Notes: generated by a model not told the origin, from the sequence alone. Counted from the stretch's first letter, positions 1 to 9,716 are shown. The stretch: DNA of 64,000 nt from Sulfidibacter corallicola (GCF_017498545.1 NZ_CP071793.1:10162256-10226255); one strand, 5' to 3'. A program made the numbers and translations.

Positions 1-67
1 CTCAAATCATGACAGCAGTGGGAGATCCGAAGCCTCCGAGCACGGACTCCCAGAGGAGACGCGCAAC

Positions 68-1690
68 ATGAACTCATTTGTATTCCCCAATGGCGGCGCA
101 CATCGAGCCCGCCGATTCTTTTCCCCCGCCCTGCTCTTCCTGCTTCTTTTGGTGGGTGCCTCGCGGCTTTTCGCCGGCGGTGTCACCTATATCGACGGCA
201 TTTTCTTTCCCTCCGAGGACGGTACCGAAATCTCGGCGAACGTGTTCATTCCGGAAGAAGACGATGCCAACGCCCAGTTCCCGGCCATCATATTCGTGAA
301 CAGTTGGGCCCTGGAAAACCACGAGTACATCGTTCAGGCCGCCAAGTTCGCCCACGACGGTTACATCGTCCTCAGTTACAGCTCTCGCGGCTGGGGCTTC
401 TCCGGTGGCCAGGTCAACGTGGCCGGCCCCAAGGACATGGAGGACCTCAGCGCCGCGGTCGACTGGCTGGAGGACCACACCCCGGTCGACGCCGCCAATA
501 TCGGCATTTCCGGGATTTCCTATGGCGGCGGCATTTCTCTCCTGGGACTGGCTCAAGAGCCGCGCCTCAAGACGGCCGTCGCCATGAGCTCCTGGGCCGA
601 CTTGCGCGAATCGCTGTTCGCCAACGAAACGCCGCGCCTGGTGTGGGGCGGTATCCTGGTGGGATCCGGCTACCTGACCGGCAACATGGACCCCATCATT
701 CTGGAGATGTACACCAACGTTCTCACAAACCGCAATATCCCGGCCACCCTCGAATGGGCCGCCGGTCGCTCGCCGATCACCTATATCGACCGCATCAACG
801 CCAAGGGCGCCCCGGTCTACATCAGCCAGAACTTCGGAGACGAACTGTTCCAACCCAATTCGCTGATCGACTTCTACCAGCGACTGGAGACACCCAAGCG
901 GCTGGACCTGAGTCCAGGCATCCACGCCACGGCCGAATTGGGGGGCCTGATCGGCATTTCCAACTTCATCTGGGACAACGCGCACGACTGGTTCGACCAT
1001 TGGCTCAAGGGCGAGGACAACGGCGTCATGGACCGCCCACCCGTGTCGATGGTGGTGAAAAACACCGACATCCGCGAACACTACGCGGCTTGGCCGACCG
1101 GCCCGGCCGAGGAAGAGCTGTTCTACATGGGCCCGCGCGGCACTTTTTCCAACGGCTCGCTTCGCGACAACCCCAACGGTACCACGCGCACCAACACGAT
1201 CTACAGCGGCATCCTCAGCGGTGCCACCACCGGACTTCCGGTCATCAGTCCCATCTTCGAAGCACACCTGGAAATCCCCATCCTCACCTGGGTTCCGGGC
1301 ATCAATCGCTTCTTGGCCACGGTCTACGAGTCGGGATGGCTGGACGAGGAACTGGCCATCCGCGGCATCGCCGAACTCGACATCTGGATTCGACCTTCCA
1401 AGAGCCAGGCCCAACTCGTCGCGCACCTGTACGACATGGATTGGACCGGCACCGGCAAGCTGATCAGCCACGGCCCGATCACCCTTCACGATGCCGTCCC
1501 CGGCGAAGACATTCGGGTCACGATTCCCTTCGTGGCCACCGCCTACGACGTGCCTGACGGCCACAAACTGGTGGTCGCCATCGACACCTACGATCCGCAA
1601 TACGGTCCGCCGACCCTGAGCAGCTTCAAGGTTCGCTTTCCCCACAATGCGTCTCGGCAATCGGTGCTGAGCATCCCGCTGGTGGACTAA
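68..1690 (+). CDS. Secreted CocE/S15-type alpha/beta hydrolase
   Basis: A 540-aa protein with an N-terminal signal peptide: arginines followed by a Leu-rich core, ending near AGG at about residue 38. It is probably exported. The nucleophile elbow GISYGGG places the catalytic Ser at residue 151. Asp258 (NFGDE) and His286 (PGIHA) are spaced as expected for the acid and base of a CocE/NonD or X-Pro dipeptidyl-peptidase (S15) fold. The C-terminal ~200 residues resemble the jelly-roll domain of that family. Family members cleave esters, amides or X-Pro peptides, and the substrate cannot be read here. The ATG follows GAGGAG with 8-nt spacing. The gene stands alone, with a terminator-like hairpin behind it. 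Confidence 0.85.
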   Translation: MNSFVFPNGGAHRARRFFSPALLFLLLLVGASRLFAGGVTYIDGIFFPSEDGTEISANVFIPEEDDANAQFPAIIFVNSWALENHEYIVQAAKFAHDGYIVLSYSSRGWGFSGGQVNVAGPKDMEDLSAAVDWLEDHTPVDAANIGISGISYGGGISLLGLAQEPRLKTAVAMSSWADLRESLFANETPRLVWGGILVGSGYLTGNMDPIILEMYTNVLTNRNIPATLEWAAGRSPITYIDRINAKGAPVYISQNFGDELFQPNSLIDFYQRLETPKRLDLSPGIHATAELGGLIGISNFIWDNAHDWFDHWLKGEDNGVMDRPPVSMVVKNTDIREHYAAWPTGPAEEELFYMGPRGTFSNGSLRDNPNGTTRTNTIYSGILSGATTGLPVISPIFEAHLEIPILTWVPGINRFLATVYESGWLDEELAIRGIAELDIWIRPSKSQAQLVAHLYDMDWTGTGKLISHGPITLHDAVPGEDIRVTIPFVATAYDVPDGHKLVVAIDTYDPQYGPPTLSSFKVRFPHNASRQSVLSIPLVD

Positions 1691-1706
1691 ACCCTCCAAA
1701 CGGAGG

Positions 1707-1734
1707 CGGTCGGCCCCTGCGCCGGCCGTTTCTG
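1707..1734 (+). terminator. Probable intrinsic terminator of the S15-type hydrolase gene
   Basis: An 8-bp GC-rich stem (1707-1714 with 1721-1728, one G-U pair) and a 6-nt loop, followed by TTTCTGT, 16 bases after the stop codon. The short T tract makes it moderate. Confidence 0.5.
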
Positions 1735-1853
1735 TCGGGAGCGCCCGACCCCATTTCCCTGCAGGCCAAAATCGACTATGCGAATGGGTTTCAATTCCAA
1801 CTGAGAAAGAGATTCAAAACCCTGGTTTTATTGGAATTAGACCTCGACAAAGC

Positions 1854-1883
1854 TTGACCCCCACTCTATTTCGACGCTAGACT
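1854..1883 (+). promoter_or_regulatory. Candidate sigma70-type promoter for bfr
   Basis: TTGACC at 1854-1859 and TAGACT at 1878-1883, separated by 18 bases. It would give a leader of about 265 nt before bfr, which is long, so a closer promoter is possible. Confidence 0.35.
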
Positions 1884-2154
1884 CGGGAGCAGTGAAACCG
1901 ACGCATCGTCGGGTGACCTCGCAGGGCCGTCTCAGCCCGTCGCGAGGGCCCGTACCCGATTCGGCCCGGGAGCCTTCTCCCGTGCGAGTCCGGCGGTTTG
2001 ATGGCCGAACGGATCTATTCTCACGCATGAGTCCACCCCTCGGTCAGATGGGCTCACACCCCGCAAGCGACAGATCCTCACTCGGTTCGAGAGAGGGATT
2101 CGCCTGCATTTCCTCGGGAAGTCTCGACCGAGGGTCAAGGTTTAAGGAGTGATC

Positions 2155-2634
2155 ATGAAAGGAAACGCCAAGGTTATCAAGGTCCTCAACAAGGTCCTAT
2201 GTAAAGAGCTCACGGGCATCAACCAGTATTTCATTCATTCGAAAATGTGCAAAGACTGGGGTTACAACCGGCTCGCCAAGCATGCATGGGACGAGTCCAT
2301 CGACGAGATGAAGCACGCCGACGAGGTCATCGAGCGGATTTTGTTCCTCGAGGGCAAACCCGATATGAGCACCTACGACGTCATTCGGATCGGCGGCACG
2401 GTGCGCGAGCAGCTCGCCAACGACCTCAAGCTGGAACAAGCCGCGGTGGACAACCTGTTGAAGGGGATCGCCATCACCCTCGAAGAAGGCGACCACACCA
2501 CGCGCAATTTGTTGGAATCCATTCTCAAAGAAGAAGAAGAACACATCGATTGGCTGGAAACCCAGCTCAGCCTCATCGAAGACATCAGCTACGAGAACTA
2601 CCTCGCGGAACAGATGGGGAGCCACGGCAACTGA
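2155..2634 (+). CDS. bfr: Bacterioferritin
   Basis: A 159-aa bacterioferritin, the family's usual length. The protein forms a 24-subunit, heme-containing iron store that oxidises Fe(II) at a di-iron site. All ferroxidase ligands are present in E. coli-like numbering (Glu18, Glu51, His54, Glu94, Glu127, His130), as is the inter-subunit heme ligand Met52 in IDEMKHAD. ATG at 2155 is preferred over an in-frame GTG at 2149 because AAGGAG (2144-2149) lies 5 bases before the ATG and overlaps the GTG. It is monocistronic, with a strong terminator downstream and no bacterioferritin-associated ferredoxin nearby. Confidence 0.97.
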   Translation: MKGNAKVIKVLNKVLCKELTGINQYFIHSKMCKDWGYNRLAKHAWDESIDEMKHADEVIERILFLEGKPDMSTYDVIRIGGTVREQLANDLKLEQAAVDNLLKGIAITLEEGDHTTRNLLESILKEEEEHIDWLETQLSLIEDISYENYLAEQMGSHGN

Positions 2635-2720
2635 TCCCCACCCGGTCCCCCGACCCACGTGATCGTCGGGAGACATCGGCAGCGGCGAGAACGCTGAATC
2701 GAAACAATCGCAATGAACGC

Positions 2721-2766
2721 GAAGGGGCGTCGATATCACTGAATGTCGACGCCCCTTCCCCTTTTT
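2721..2766 (+). terminator. Intrinsic terminator of bfr
   Basis: A perfect 13-bp stem (2721-2733 with 2746-2758) and 12-nt loop, followed by CCCTTTTT. A textbook rho-independent terminator. Confidence 0.9.
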
Positions 2767-2894
2767 GCACTCCAGTGATGTGGATTACCGACCAAGCCCC
2801 ATTCGCCGAAACGCGACGACCTGGGCTAAGATAGGAGCACCCAAACCCACTTGACTGTTCCGAGTGGCACTTCCCTCGTTCTGGATTGTTGCCC

Positions 2895-5492
2895 ATGCAG
2901 CCGGATTTAAATCGAATGCGCGAAGTGCATCGCGTGTACAAGCAAGCGATCGCGATGCCGGTTCACGCACGCCTGAAATTGCTCGAGAGCTGGCAGGAGC
3001 GGGACCCCGACCTGTACGACATGGTCATGGCGCTTCTGGACAGCGCGGACCAGGTGGAGCGCTATTCGCGCGAGGCGTTGGCGCCGCCGCGTGCCGGCGA
3101 TCGGCTCGGCAGCTACCGGCTCGAACAGGAAATCGGTCAGGGCGGTACCGGTCTCGTCTTCCTCGCCGTGCGCGAAGACGACACGGGTCTGCAGGTCGCC
3201 ATCAAGATCCTCAAACGCGGCATGGATACCGAACACATCGTGCGCCGCTTCACCCAGGAACGACAAATCCTGGCCGCACTCAACCATCCCTCCATCGCCC
3301 AACTGTACGACGCGGGCAGTACGGCGGACGGTTTGCCCTATTTCGTGATGGAGTACGTGGACGGGGAACCCATCGATCAATACTGCGCGCGATTGGAGCT
3401 GAGCCGGGACGATCGCCTGAAGCTGTTCGCCAAAGTCAGTGATGCGGTGAGCTTCGCCCACCAAAATCTGGTGATCCACCGCGACCTGAAACCGGCAAAC
3501 ATTCTGGTGACACGCGACGGGGATCCGAAACTGTTGGATTTCGGCATTTCGGGCTTGCTGGACCCGACCACCGGCGCACCGCGAACCGCGACGGACATGA
3601 ACGAGCGCATGATGACGCTCGAATACGCCAGCCCCGAGCAACTGCGCGGCGAGCGGCTGGGTACCGCGACCGACATCTTCTCCTTGGGGGTCATTCTCTA
3701 CAAACTCCTCACCGGGCGCCGGCCATTCCGCTTTCCCAGCCGCGAACCCTTTCTGGCAGCGCGCCTGATCTGCGAAACCCCCCCGCTTCGACCCAGTGCC
3801 GTAGATCCGGAAGAAGATGGAGAATCCAAGGCGGATCCCTCCTTCGAGCCGGGGAAGCGCTCGCGTCTCGGACGCATGCTTCGCAAGGGCTCCGATATCG
3901 ACAACATCGCGCTCAAGGCGCTTCATTCGGAACCGGGCGAACGCTATGCCTCCGTCGAACAATTTTCGGAAGACATTCACCGCTACTTTCGCGGATTGCC
4001 GATTCTGGCGCGAACCCGAAGCGTCTCCTACCGGATCCGCAAATACTTGGTGCGCAACCGCTGGGTCCTGGCCATGACCACCGCGTTCTTCGCCACGGTG
4101 TCGAGCTTCGCCCTGTACACGCTTCATCTCCAGCGGCAAACCGCACGGGAGCGAGACACGGCCGAGCAGGCCCTGCTCTTTCTGACGGAACTTTTCGAGG
4201 TCAACAATCCCGATCGATCCAAAGGCGAATCGGTTACGGCCAAGGAACTCCTGGACCGCGGTGCGGCAGAAATCCGCTCGGAAATGGGCGACCGCCCCCA
4301 GGCACGAGCGCGCCTGTTGCACTCGATGGGCACCGCCTATCACGGATTGGGCCTGTACCCCAGCGCGATCCAACTCTACGAAACGGCACTTCGGGATTTG
4401 CGCGGCGCCACCGGATCGAAGAACAAGGAGGTCGCACAGCTCTTGGAGGATCTGGCCTACAGCTACCGCCTGGCCAGCATGTTGGACCTGGTGGAGCCCA
4501 CCTTGAAGGAAGCCCTGAAGATTCGCATCGCGCTTCACGGCGAGGCGGATCTGCGCGTCAGCAACACGCTCCATAGCCTGGGTTCCTTCAACCTGGAAAT
4601 GAGCCGATTTCAGGAAGCGGAATCCTATTACACCCGCGCCTACGACATACGCCACAAGATCTTGGCCTCCGATCACCCGACACTGGGCGACAGCCTCAAC
4701 GCCTTGGCCATCGTGGACACGATCAAGGGCGACTATCGCGCCGCGGAGAAAAAGTACCGCCAGGTCGAGCACATCGACCGCCAGGTCGGCGGGCCCTTCA
4801 GTCGCAATTTGGGATTGGTACTGGCCAATCTGGGTCTGCTCTACTTCGATCAGGGTCTCTACGATCAGGCGCTGAATCTCTTCCAGGAGGCGGTGGCGAT
4901 CGACCGCAAGCTGCTGGACCAAAACCATCCGTACCTGGGTCAGTCCATCAGCAACCTGGGTCGCCTTTTGCGCGCGATGAAACGCTATCCGGAAGCCGAG
5001 CCGCTGCTGGAGGAAGCCCTCGAGTTGTGGACCAAACACCTGGAACCGGGACATTACTATTTCGCCATGGGCAAGACTCGGCTGGGAACCCTGTACATGG
5101 ACACCCAACGACACGACGAAGCCGAGCGCCTGTTTCGCGAGGCGTTGGTGGTGGCGCTGACCCACTACGGGGAAGATCACGTGCGCACGGCGTACACCCA
5201 GATCCGGCTGGCCGAATTGCTCTACCTGCGCGGCCAATACGGCGAGGCCGAACCGCTGGCCCGTTCCGCGATGAGCATCTACCGTCGCTCGTACATCGGC
5301 GACAACTACCGCACGGCCAGTGCGGAAAACGTGCTGGGCGCCACCCTGGCCGGGCAAGGTCGTCACGAAGAAGCCCGACCGCTCCTGGAGCACAGTCATG
5401 AGGTCCTGAAGAAGGTTCAACCGAACGGCGAGGATACCGCCAAAGCCGAACGACGCGTCGCGCGCCATCTCGCCGATGATTCCACGCCGTAG
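2895..5492 (+). CDS. Ser/Thr protein kinase with C-terminal TPR array
   Basis: An 865-aa PknB-type kinase. A glycine-rich loop near residue 83 (GQGGTG), the VAIK lysine, HRDLKPAN near 195 and DFG near 215 show an active kinase. The unit of about 70 residues before it is common in acidobacterial and myxobacterial kinases. One membrane span lies at about 387-410, followed by TPR repeats (~450-850) that are probably extracytoplasmic and bind a protein partner. Its target is unknown. ATG 2895 is chosen over an upstream in-frame TTG at 2886; neither has a strong Shine-Dalgarno sequence. It appears monocistronic. Confidence 0.93.
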   Translation: MQPDLNRMREVHRVYKQAIAMPVHARLKLLESWQERDPDLYDMVMALLDSADQVERYSREALAPPRAGDRLGSYRLEQEIGQGGTGLVFLAVREDDTGLQVAIKILKRGMDTEHIVRRFTQERQILAALNHPSIAQLYDAGSTADGLPYFVMEYVDGEPIDQYCARLELSRDDRLKLFAKVSDAVSFAHQNLVIHRDLKPANILVTRDGDPKLLDFGISGLLDPTTGAPRTATDMNERMMTLEYASPEQLRGERLGTATDIFSLGVILYKLLTGRRPFRFPSREPFLAARLICETPPLRPSAVDPEEDGESKADPSFEPGKRSRLGRMLRKGSDIDNIALKALHSEPGERYASVEQFSEDIHRYFRGLPILARTRSVSYRIRKYLVRNRWVLAMTTAFFATVSSFALYTLHLQRQTARERDTAEQALLFLTELFEVNNPDRSKGESVTAKELLDRGAAEIRSEMGDRPQARARLLHSMGTAYHGLGLYPSAIQLYETALRDLRGATGSKNKEVAQLLEDLAYSYRLASMLDLVEPTLKEALKIRIALHGEADLRVSNTLHSLGSFNLEMSRFQEAESYYTRAYDIRHKILASDHPTLGDSLNALAIVDTIKGDYRAAEKKYRQVEHIDRQVGGPFSRNLGLVLANLGLLYFDQGLYDQALNLFQEAVAIDRKLLDQNHPYLGQSISNLGRLLRAMKRYPEAEPLLEEALELWTKHLEPGHYYFAMGKTRLGTLYMDTQRHDEAERLFREALVVALTHYGEDHVRTAYTQIRLAELLYLRGQYGEAEPLARSAMSIYRRSYIGDNYRTASAENVLGATLAGQGRHEEARPLLEHSHEVLKKVQPNGEDTAKAERRVARHLADDSTP

Positions 5493-5711
5493 CAACCGAT
5501 AGCGACCGCCACGGCCTGATGATCTTTTCGGAAATGGGATGGAGCCCGAGACGGCCGGGTCTCGATCCGCTACCTGGGCGAGTCGCCCGGAGCCGAAGCC
5601 TTCGGTGAAGGTTCGACGTGGGTGTCGCCGCGGCCGATGGGTCTGCGCTATGATTCGGGCATCTTCCATCACTTTCACTTCGTGCGGATGGGCACGGCAA
5701 GAGGCTTGTAC

Positions 5712-6014
5712 ATGGCTTGGCTGGATTTTTTCAAGAGGGGTCGCGGTTCCAAATCCCGCAAGACCGAAGCGCGCGCCAAAACCAAGCCGAAGCCCGCCAA
5801 ACCGCTCAACCTCACCGAACGACTGATCGCGCAAATGCTCGCCGACGGCATGACTTACACCGAAATCCATGAAGCCTTTCCGGAATTGGACGAGCAAACC
5901 ATTCGCGCCGCGGCCAAGCGCGCGATGGCCAAAGTGCCGATGTTCCTCGACGGCGGCTGGGACGACGAACCCGTGCTCCGGAAAAAAAACAGGCCTCTTG
6001 ATCAAGAGGCCTGA
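5712..6014 (+). CDS. Small basic protein, possible helix-turn-helix
   Basis: A 100-aa protein of unknown function. After a Lys/Arg-rich N-terminus (residues 8-33), residues ~38-75 read like a helical DNA-binding-type segment (LIAQMLADGMTYTEI, then LDEQTIRAAAKRA), similar in style to sigma-region-4 or resolvase HTHs. This is a resemblance only. ATG 5712 follows AGAGG. An upstream extension to 5622 is possible but has poor composition. Its last codons and stop lie inside a hairpin that looks like the terminator of the opposing nitrilase gene. Confidence 0.6.
   Translation: MAWLDFFKRGRGSKSRKTEARAKTKPKPAKPLNLTERLIAQMLADGMTYTEIHEAFPELDEQTIRAAAKRAMAKVPMFLDGGWDDEPVLRKKNRPLDQEA
5982..6013 (-). terminator. 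Minus-strand intrinsic terminator inside the 5712-6014 ORF
   Basis: A 24-base perfect palindrome (5990-6013). On the minus strand it is followed by eight T (plus-strand A run 5982-5989), which gives a strong terminator for transcripts coming from the nitrilase gene at 7276-6257. It overlaps the 3' end of the facing small gene. Confidence 0.75.
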
Positions 6015-6256
6015 GAGGAGAGAAAAATGCTTCTGACAAGTTGTCGTTCTACTGGGAGTATAAAGGTGCAAGATCGGGTAAAAAAGTAAACAAAGAGTAA
6101 AACAAAGTTAAATAGACTTCTATCCGACCTATTTTTTCATTCAATCAATATCGTTCTGTTCTTTCCAAGCCGACTGCTTGTACAAAACGGGAATTTTGGG
6201 TAAGCGGAATCACCCGGATCAAATCGGGAATCCGCGTGCATGGTTTCGCCCGGGGC

Positions 6257-7276
6257 TCACTCCGTCGCCCGCTGGGCCTCCCTGTCCACATCTTCGAAGA
6301 CCAAGGTACTCTGGCGCTGCCGATTCACGACCAACCGCGTCACATCGGGTCGGGAATAATGCCCGGCGGCATCGAAATTCTGGCGTTCACCACGGACCAT
6401 GTCGTGGTGGATTTCGGCGCAGAACAGCCCTTCCTGATGGCATTGCGGCGGAATGACCCAGGATCCGTCGGGTGCGGCCAAACAGGATCCGCCATTGGCG
6501 AAATACTCGTGGCTGTCTTCGGCGACGAGGGCGTCGCGATGAGGCACCGTCTGGGGGATTTGCGACACTTCCAGCATGCCGCTGACGGAGAGCACGAACG
6601 AGCGTCCCTCGCGGGCAATGAAACGGGTGATGTCGTTCGTGTTGCGCAGCGAGCCCGGCCAGAGGGCCACGTGCAGGTCCTCTCCCAGTCCGTACAGCGC
6701 CGCGCGCGGCAGGGGCATCCAATTCTCCCAGCAATTCAAACCGCCCACCGTGAAGGGCCCCAGAGCGTGAACCTTCAGGCCGTGGCCATCACCGGGCGAC
6801 CATACCAGCCGTTCTTCGTAGGTGGGCATCAGTTTGCGGTGAACCGATCCGATCTCGCCCTGTTTGTCGATGTAGACCATGCTGCAATACAGGCTGTGGC
6901 CACCGCGGTCCACCGGCCGTTCCACGATGCCCAGGTACACGGCGACACCGGCCTTGCGTGCGGCACGACACACGGGATCCAAATGCCCCGCTTCGAGACT
7001 TACCGCCTGGTCCAGGTAGCGCGAGAACCAGGTTTTTTGGTCCGGTGCGTCGAAGCGTGCGCCGCCGGTGCGTTCCAGCCAAAAAGGATAACCCGGCACC
7101 AGCGCCTCGCCGAAGGCGATCAGATCGCAACCCTCTTCGCCACCGCCCTCGATGTATTGGACGACCTTGTGCAAGGTCGCTTCGCGGTCCATCCAGACCG
7201 GAGTGATCTGTGCGGCACCGATCACCAGCGAATCTCTCGATGTTCCCCCATCTTTTTCGGTTTCCGTGTGACTCAT
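6257..7276 (-). CDS. Nitrilase / carbon-nitrogen hydrolase
   Basis: A 339-aa cytoplasmic enzyme of the nitrilase superfamily, branch 1-like. The catalytic triad is visible as Glu57 (FGEALVPGYP), Lys148 (HRKLMPT) and Cys182 (LNCWENW). The PGYP and CWEN contexts are those of true nitrilases, which hydrolyse R-CN to R-COOH and ammonia, or cyanide-dihydratase relatives. The natural nitrile is unknown. There is no SAM or GNAT gene of the Nit1C type beside it, so this is a stand-alone gene. Its transcript probably ends at the palindrome at 6013-5982. Confidence 0.9.
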   Translation of the reverse strand: MSHTETEKDGGTSRDSLVIGAAQITPVWMDREATLHKVVQYIEGGGEEGCDLIAFGEALVPGYPFWLERTGGARFDAPDQKTWFSRYLDQAVSLEAGHLDPVCRAARKAGVAVYLGIVERPVDRGGHSLYCSMVYIDKQGEIGSVHRKLMPTYEERLVWSPGDGHGLKVHALGPFTVGGLNCWENWMPLPRAALYGLGEDLHVALWPGSLRNTNDITRFIAREGRSFVLSVSGMLEVSQIPQTVPHRDALVAEDSHEYFANGGSCLAAPDGSWVIPPQCHQEGLFCAEIHHDMVRGERQNFDAAGHYSRPDVTRLVVNRQRQSTLVFEDVDREAQRATE

Positions 7277-7522
7277 AGGCCCATTCCCCTCCCTCAGTTC
7301 ATGCCCATTGTACTCCCGAACCGGGAACTCAGGGTGACAGATTCACGCGAGGAGAATCGACAACTTCTTCATCCGGAGCCGATTCGGTAAACGCGTAGAG
7401 GCGTGATCGCGATCGACCCGAAATGGGAACACATCGGAATCCCTGAACATTCAGCGGCTTACCGAACCGGAAAGGGGGCCTCCTCGAACGCCGGCTCCAA
7501 GCCGCTTCCAGAAGGCCATCCC

Positions 7523-7921
7523 CTACAGGTCGGCGCCGCCCCACAGCACCGAATACTTCTCGCAGTGAACCAGGACCGCCTTGTAGCGACTCAAATCGAT
7601 TTTTGCGGGCAACGGATAGGATTGGGTTCCCTTGGTCGCTTTGAGCGGGCCGACCACGAATCCACCCACCATCGCGTTTTTTCCGTTGGCTTCGGCAAAG
7701 GTTTTGGGAGAAAGCACGATCTTCAGGTCGGGCCCGTTCTTGGTCTTGAAATCACTGCCCAACCGGAGCACTTTTTTTCCACCGATGTCTTTGACCGTGA
7801 AGGAGCCGCGTATGTCTTTTTCTTTTTTCTTGAATGTCCCGGAAGGGGTCTGGGCCAGGGCCGTGGTGCCGAGAATCAGCAGCGAGAAAGTCGTCAGCCA
7901 AGTGTAGGGTAAAACCTTCAT
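7523..7921 (-). CDS. Secreted DM13-domain protein
   Basis: A 132-aa exported protein. A signal peptide occupies about residues 1-23 (cleavage after ALA). The rest is one DM13 domain: a central SPKTFAEANG-like segment, then SYPLP and the terminal HCEKYSVLWG motif, whose Cys is the conserved DM13 residue. DM13 domains are proposed to carry redox or electron-transfer functions at the cell surface, with weak experimental support. AAGGAG lies 8 bases before the ATG. It is monocistronic. Confidence 0.85.
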   Translation of the reverse strand: MKVLPYTWLTTFSLLILGTTALAQTPSGTFKKKEKDIRGSFTVKDIGGKKVLRLGSDFKTKNGPDLKIVLSPKTFAEANGKNAMVGGFVVGPLKATKGTQSYPLPAKIDLSRYKAVLVHCEKYSVLWGGADL

Positions 7922-8793
7922 GCGTTACACTCCTTTTTCCCTATGGGTGGGTGTCGACGTGACCATGGGTATTGTCTCACGGCGATTGGATGTCGTTTCC
8001 CCGAACAGGACAAAAGACCCTCGACAAATATTCCCGGCATGGCGAACTTCCAACCTCGTGCGTGGCAGCCACCCGCCGGAGAAGATCCAACGAAACGAGG
8101 CGGGGCCACCTACCTTTATCACGCCTTTCAAGGTACTTACAAATACCACCAACAGCCGCCCCACTTCCCCTCCATGAACTGGAATTGCATTGCGTGACGT
8201 CGCCCCCTGATCCAGGTGTGCCTCCTCTGTTAGATTGAAAACAGAGGCGCATCCCCCGGTGCGATGGCCGGTTCCGCAACCACTCGTGGATGCTCCTCTA
8301 TGTGAGTTTTTTGTGAGGAAAACATCAAGATATGAGCCGCGTTTGTCGATAGAAGGCCTATCACGACGTACTCACCAGCCCGTTCATCAAAGCGGTTCCA
8401 TATTATCGGAACAGACCCGTCACGCAAATCCTACATGGGAATGCCACCATACTGATACTTCCCGACGGTGGGACACTCGCGCGCGCGACGCCCATAGATC
8501 ACCCGAGATCCGAACTTTCAGCCAACCTTCCCTGACACCTGGTTCCGTCCCCGTTTCCAACACGTCGAATTCAGTCTGTACCATTCCACGAACTCAACCT
8601 TTCAGCCGCCAGTGAAGGCTTTGCCGGCCTCATCCACCGGCAGGACATAGCCGCGGGAAGCGATGTTACGGACATCCGTGCGATTTCGGAAACCGCGCGT
8701 CACACGCAACCACCAGACGTCAGGCACTCTCGGCCTCCGAACCCATGGGTCGGGCGGTCACGCCCCGCGTCGCTTTTGGAAGGGAGCTCCAAG
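7922..8793. other. Intergenic region, no gene seen
   Basis: These 872 bases lie between the divergently transcribed DM13 and CPBP genes. Several overlapping short ORFs exist on both strands, but none has a ribosome-binding site with family-like composition. Promoters for both flanking genes should lie here; I cannot single one out. Confidence 0.4.
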
Positions 8794-9429
8794 TTGAAGG
8801 CAAGTATCTACCTGTCGATCGAATTCATCATCATTTTTTGGATTCTGCCGCTCCTGTACGTCATGGGCTGGCTCCCGCTTCCCGTGATTCCGACGCTGCT
8901 CATCGTGACGGTTCTCTGTTTCATCGTGCTCTACCGCGACGAGGGGTTCAATCTCCGCCGCCTCTGGCGCCCCGCCGCCCTTCGCAAGGTCGCCCTTCCG
9001 CTATTCGGTTTCTTCGCCATGAGCGCCATCGGCCTGGCCCTGGTCGTGTGGCTCTGGGAACGCGATCAGTTCTTTCACCTGCCCGCCCACAAGCCCTACA
9101 TCTACCTGACCCTGATGTTTTTCTATCCGGTCTTTTCCGTGTATCCCCAAGAACTGGTTTATCGCGCCTTCTTCTTTAGGCGCTATCGACACATCTTTCC
9201 CAGTAAAACGATGCTGGTCTGGATGAGCGCCCTGGCTTTCGGTTGGATGCACATCGTCTTCGAAAACGTCTGGGCGGTCGCCCTCACGTTGGTGGGAGGA
9301 TACCTGTTCGCCCGTACCTACCTGCGCACCCGCTCGCTGTTCTGCGTGGGTCTGGAACACTCGCTCTACGGATGCTTCATCTTCACCGTCGGTCTGGGTC
9401 GCTACTTCTTTTCCGGTAGCCTGGGATAG
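8794..9429 (+). CDS. CPBP-family intramembrane protease-like protein
   Basis: A 211-aa integral membrane protein with about six hydrophobic segments. The CPBP (Abi/CAAX protease) signature is present but altered: motif 1 reads QELVYR (the first Glu of EExxxR is Gln), motif 2 is intact as FGWMH, and motif 3 is HSLYG. It may still be a protease, or a degenerate paralogue. TTG 8794 is chosen because GGAAGGGAG sits about 7 bases upstream; an in-frame TTG at 8776 overlaps that site. A small membrane protein gene follows 47 bases later and is probably co-transcribed. Confidence 0.75.
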   Translation: MKASIYLSIEFIIIFWILPLLYVMGWLPLPVIPTLLIVTVLCFIVLYRDEGFNLRRLWRPAALRKVALPLFGFFAMSAIGLALVVWLWERDQFFHLPAHKPYIYLTLMFFYPVFSVYPQELVYRAFFFRRYRHIFPSKTMLVWMSALAFGWMHIVFENVWAVALTLVGGYLFARTYLRTRSLFCVGLEHSLYGCFIFTVGLGRYFFSGSLG

Positions 9430-9476
9430 AAAAAGCGCATAATACTGAAGATACAGGTTCCCAAGAGGAGGCGGTT

Positions 9477-9716
9477 ATGGGTCTGTTCACCATGGTGTTC
9501 TCGATCGTCTTGGTGGTGTTCGCGGCCGGCGTGGCCACCAGTTGGATCAAGGCACAAAAGGAAATCAGTGCGAACGATTCGGCATCCAGCCGGCGCATCC
9601 AGGAGTTGGAGCAACGGCTGGCCGTCATGGAAAAGCGACTGGCGAACATCGAAACCATCGCCACATCGAAAGAGTACTCGCTCGCCAAGAAGTTCGAAGA
9701 ATTGGAAAAAGTCTGA
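9477..9716 (+). CDS. Small membrane-anchored coiled-coil protein
   Basis: A 79-aa protein with one N-terminal membrane span (residues ~3-22) and a heptad-rich coiled coil (~38-78, IQELEQRLAVMEKRLANIE). The layout resembles PspB-like or other short membrane/coiled-coil proteins, but there is no psp neighbourhood. GAGGAGG precedes the ATG. Function is not identifiable from sequence. Confidence 0.7.
   Translation: MGLFTMVFSIVLVVFAAGVATSWIKAQKEISANDSASSRRIQELEQRLAVMEKRLANIETIATSKEYSLAKKFEELEKV

Larger units (their letters stand above)
1691..2154. other. Intergenic region upstream of bacterioferritin
   Basis: The 464 bases hold the terminator above and one promoter-like pair. I see no convincing gene: the short ORFs here lack family features and overlap each other on both strands. 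I could not identify a Fur box with confidence. Confidence 0.5.

Noticed and set aside
1892-2152. Short ORFs before bfr
   Set aside because: Overlapping ORFs on both strands with biased Arg/Ser composition in a leader region.
2907-6071. 1054-aa minus-strand ORF opposite the kinase-TPR gene
   Set aside because: It is a shadow of the high-GC codon pattern. The plus strand encodes a full kinase with all motifs, and the antisense product has none.
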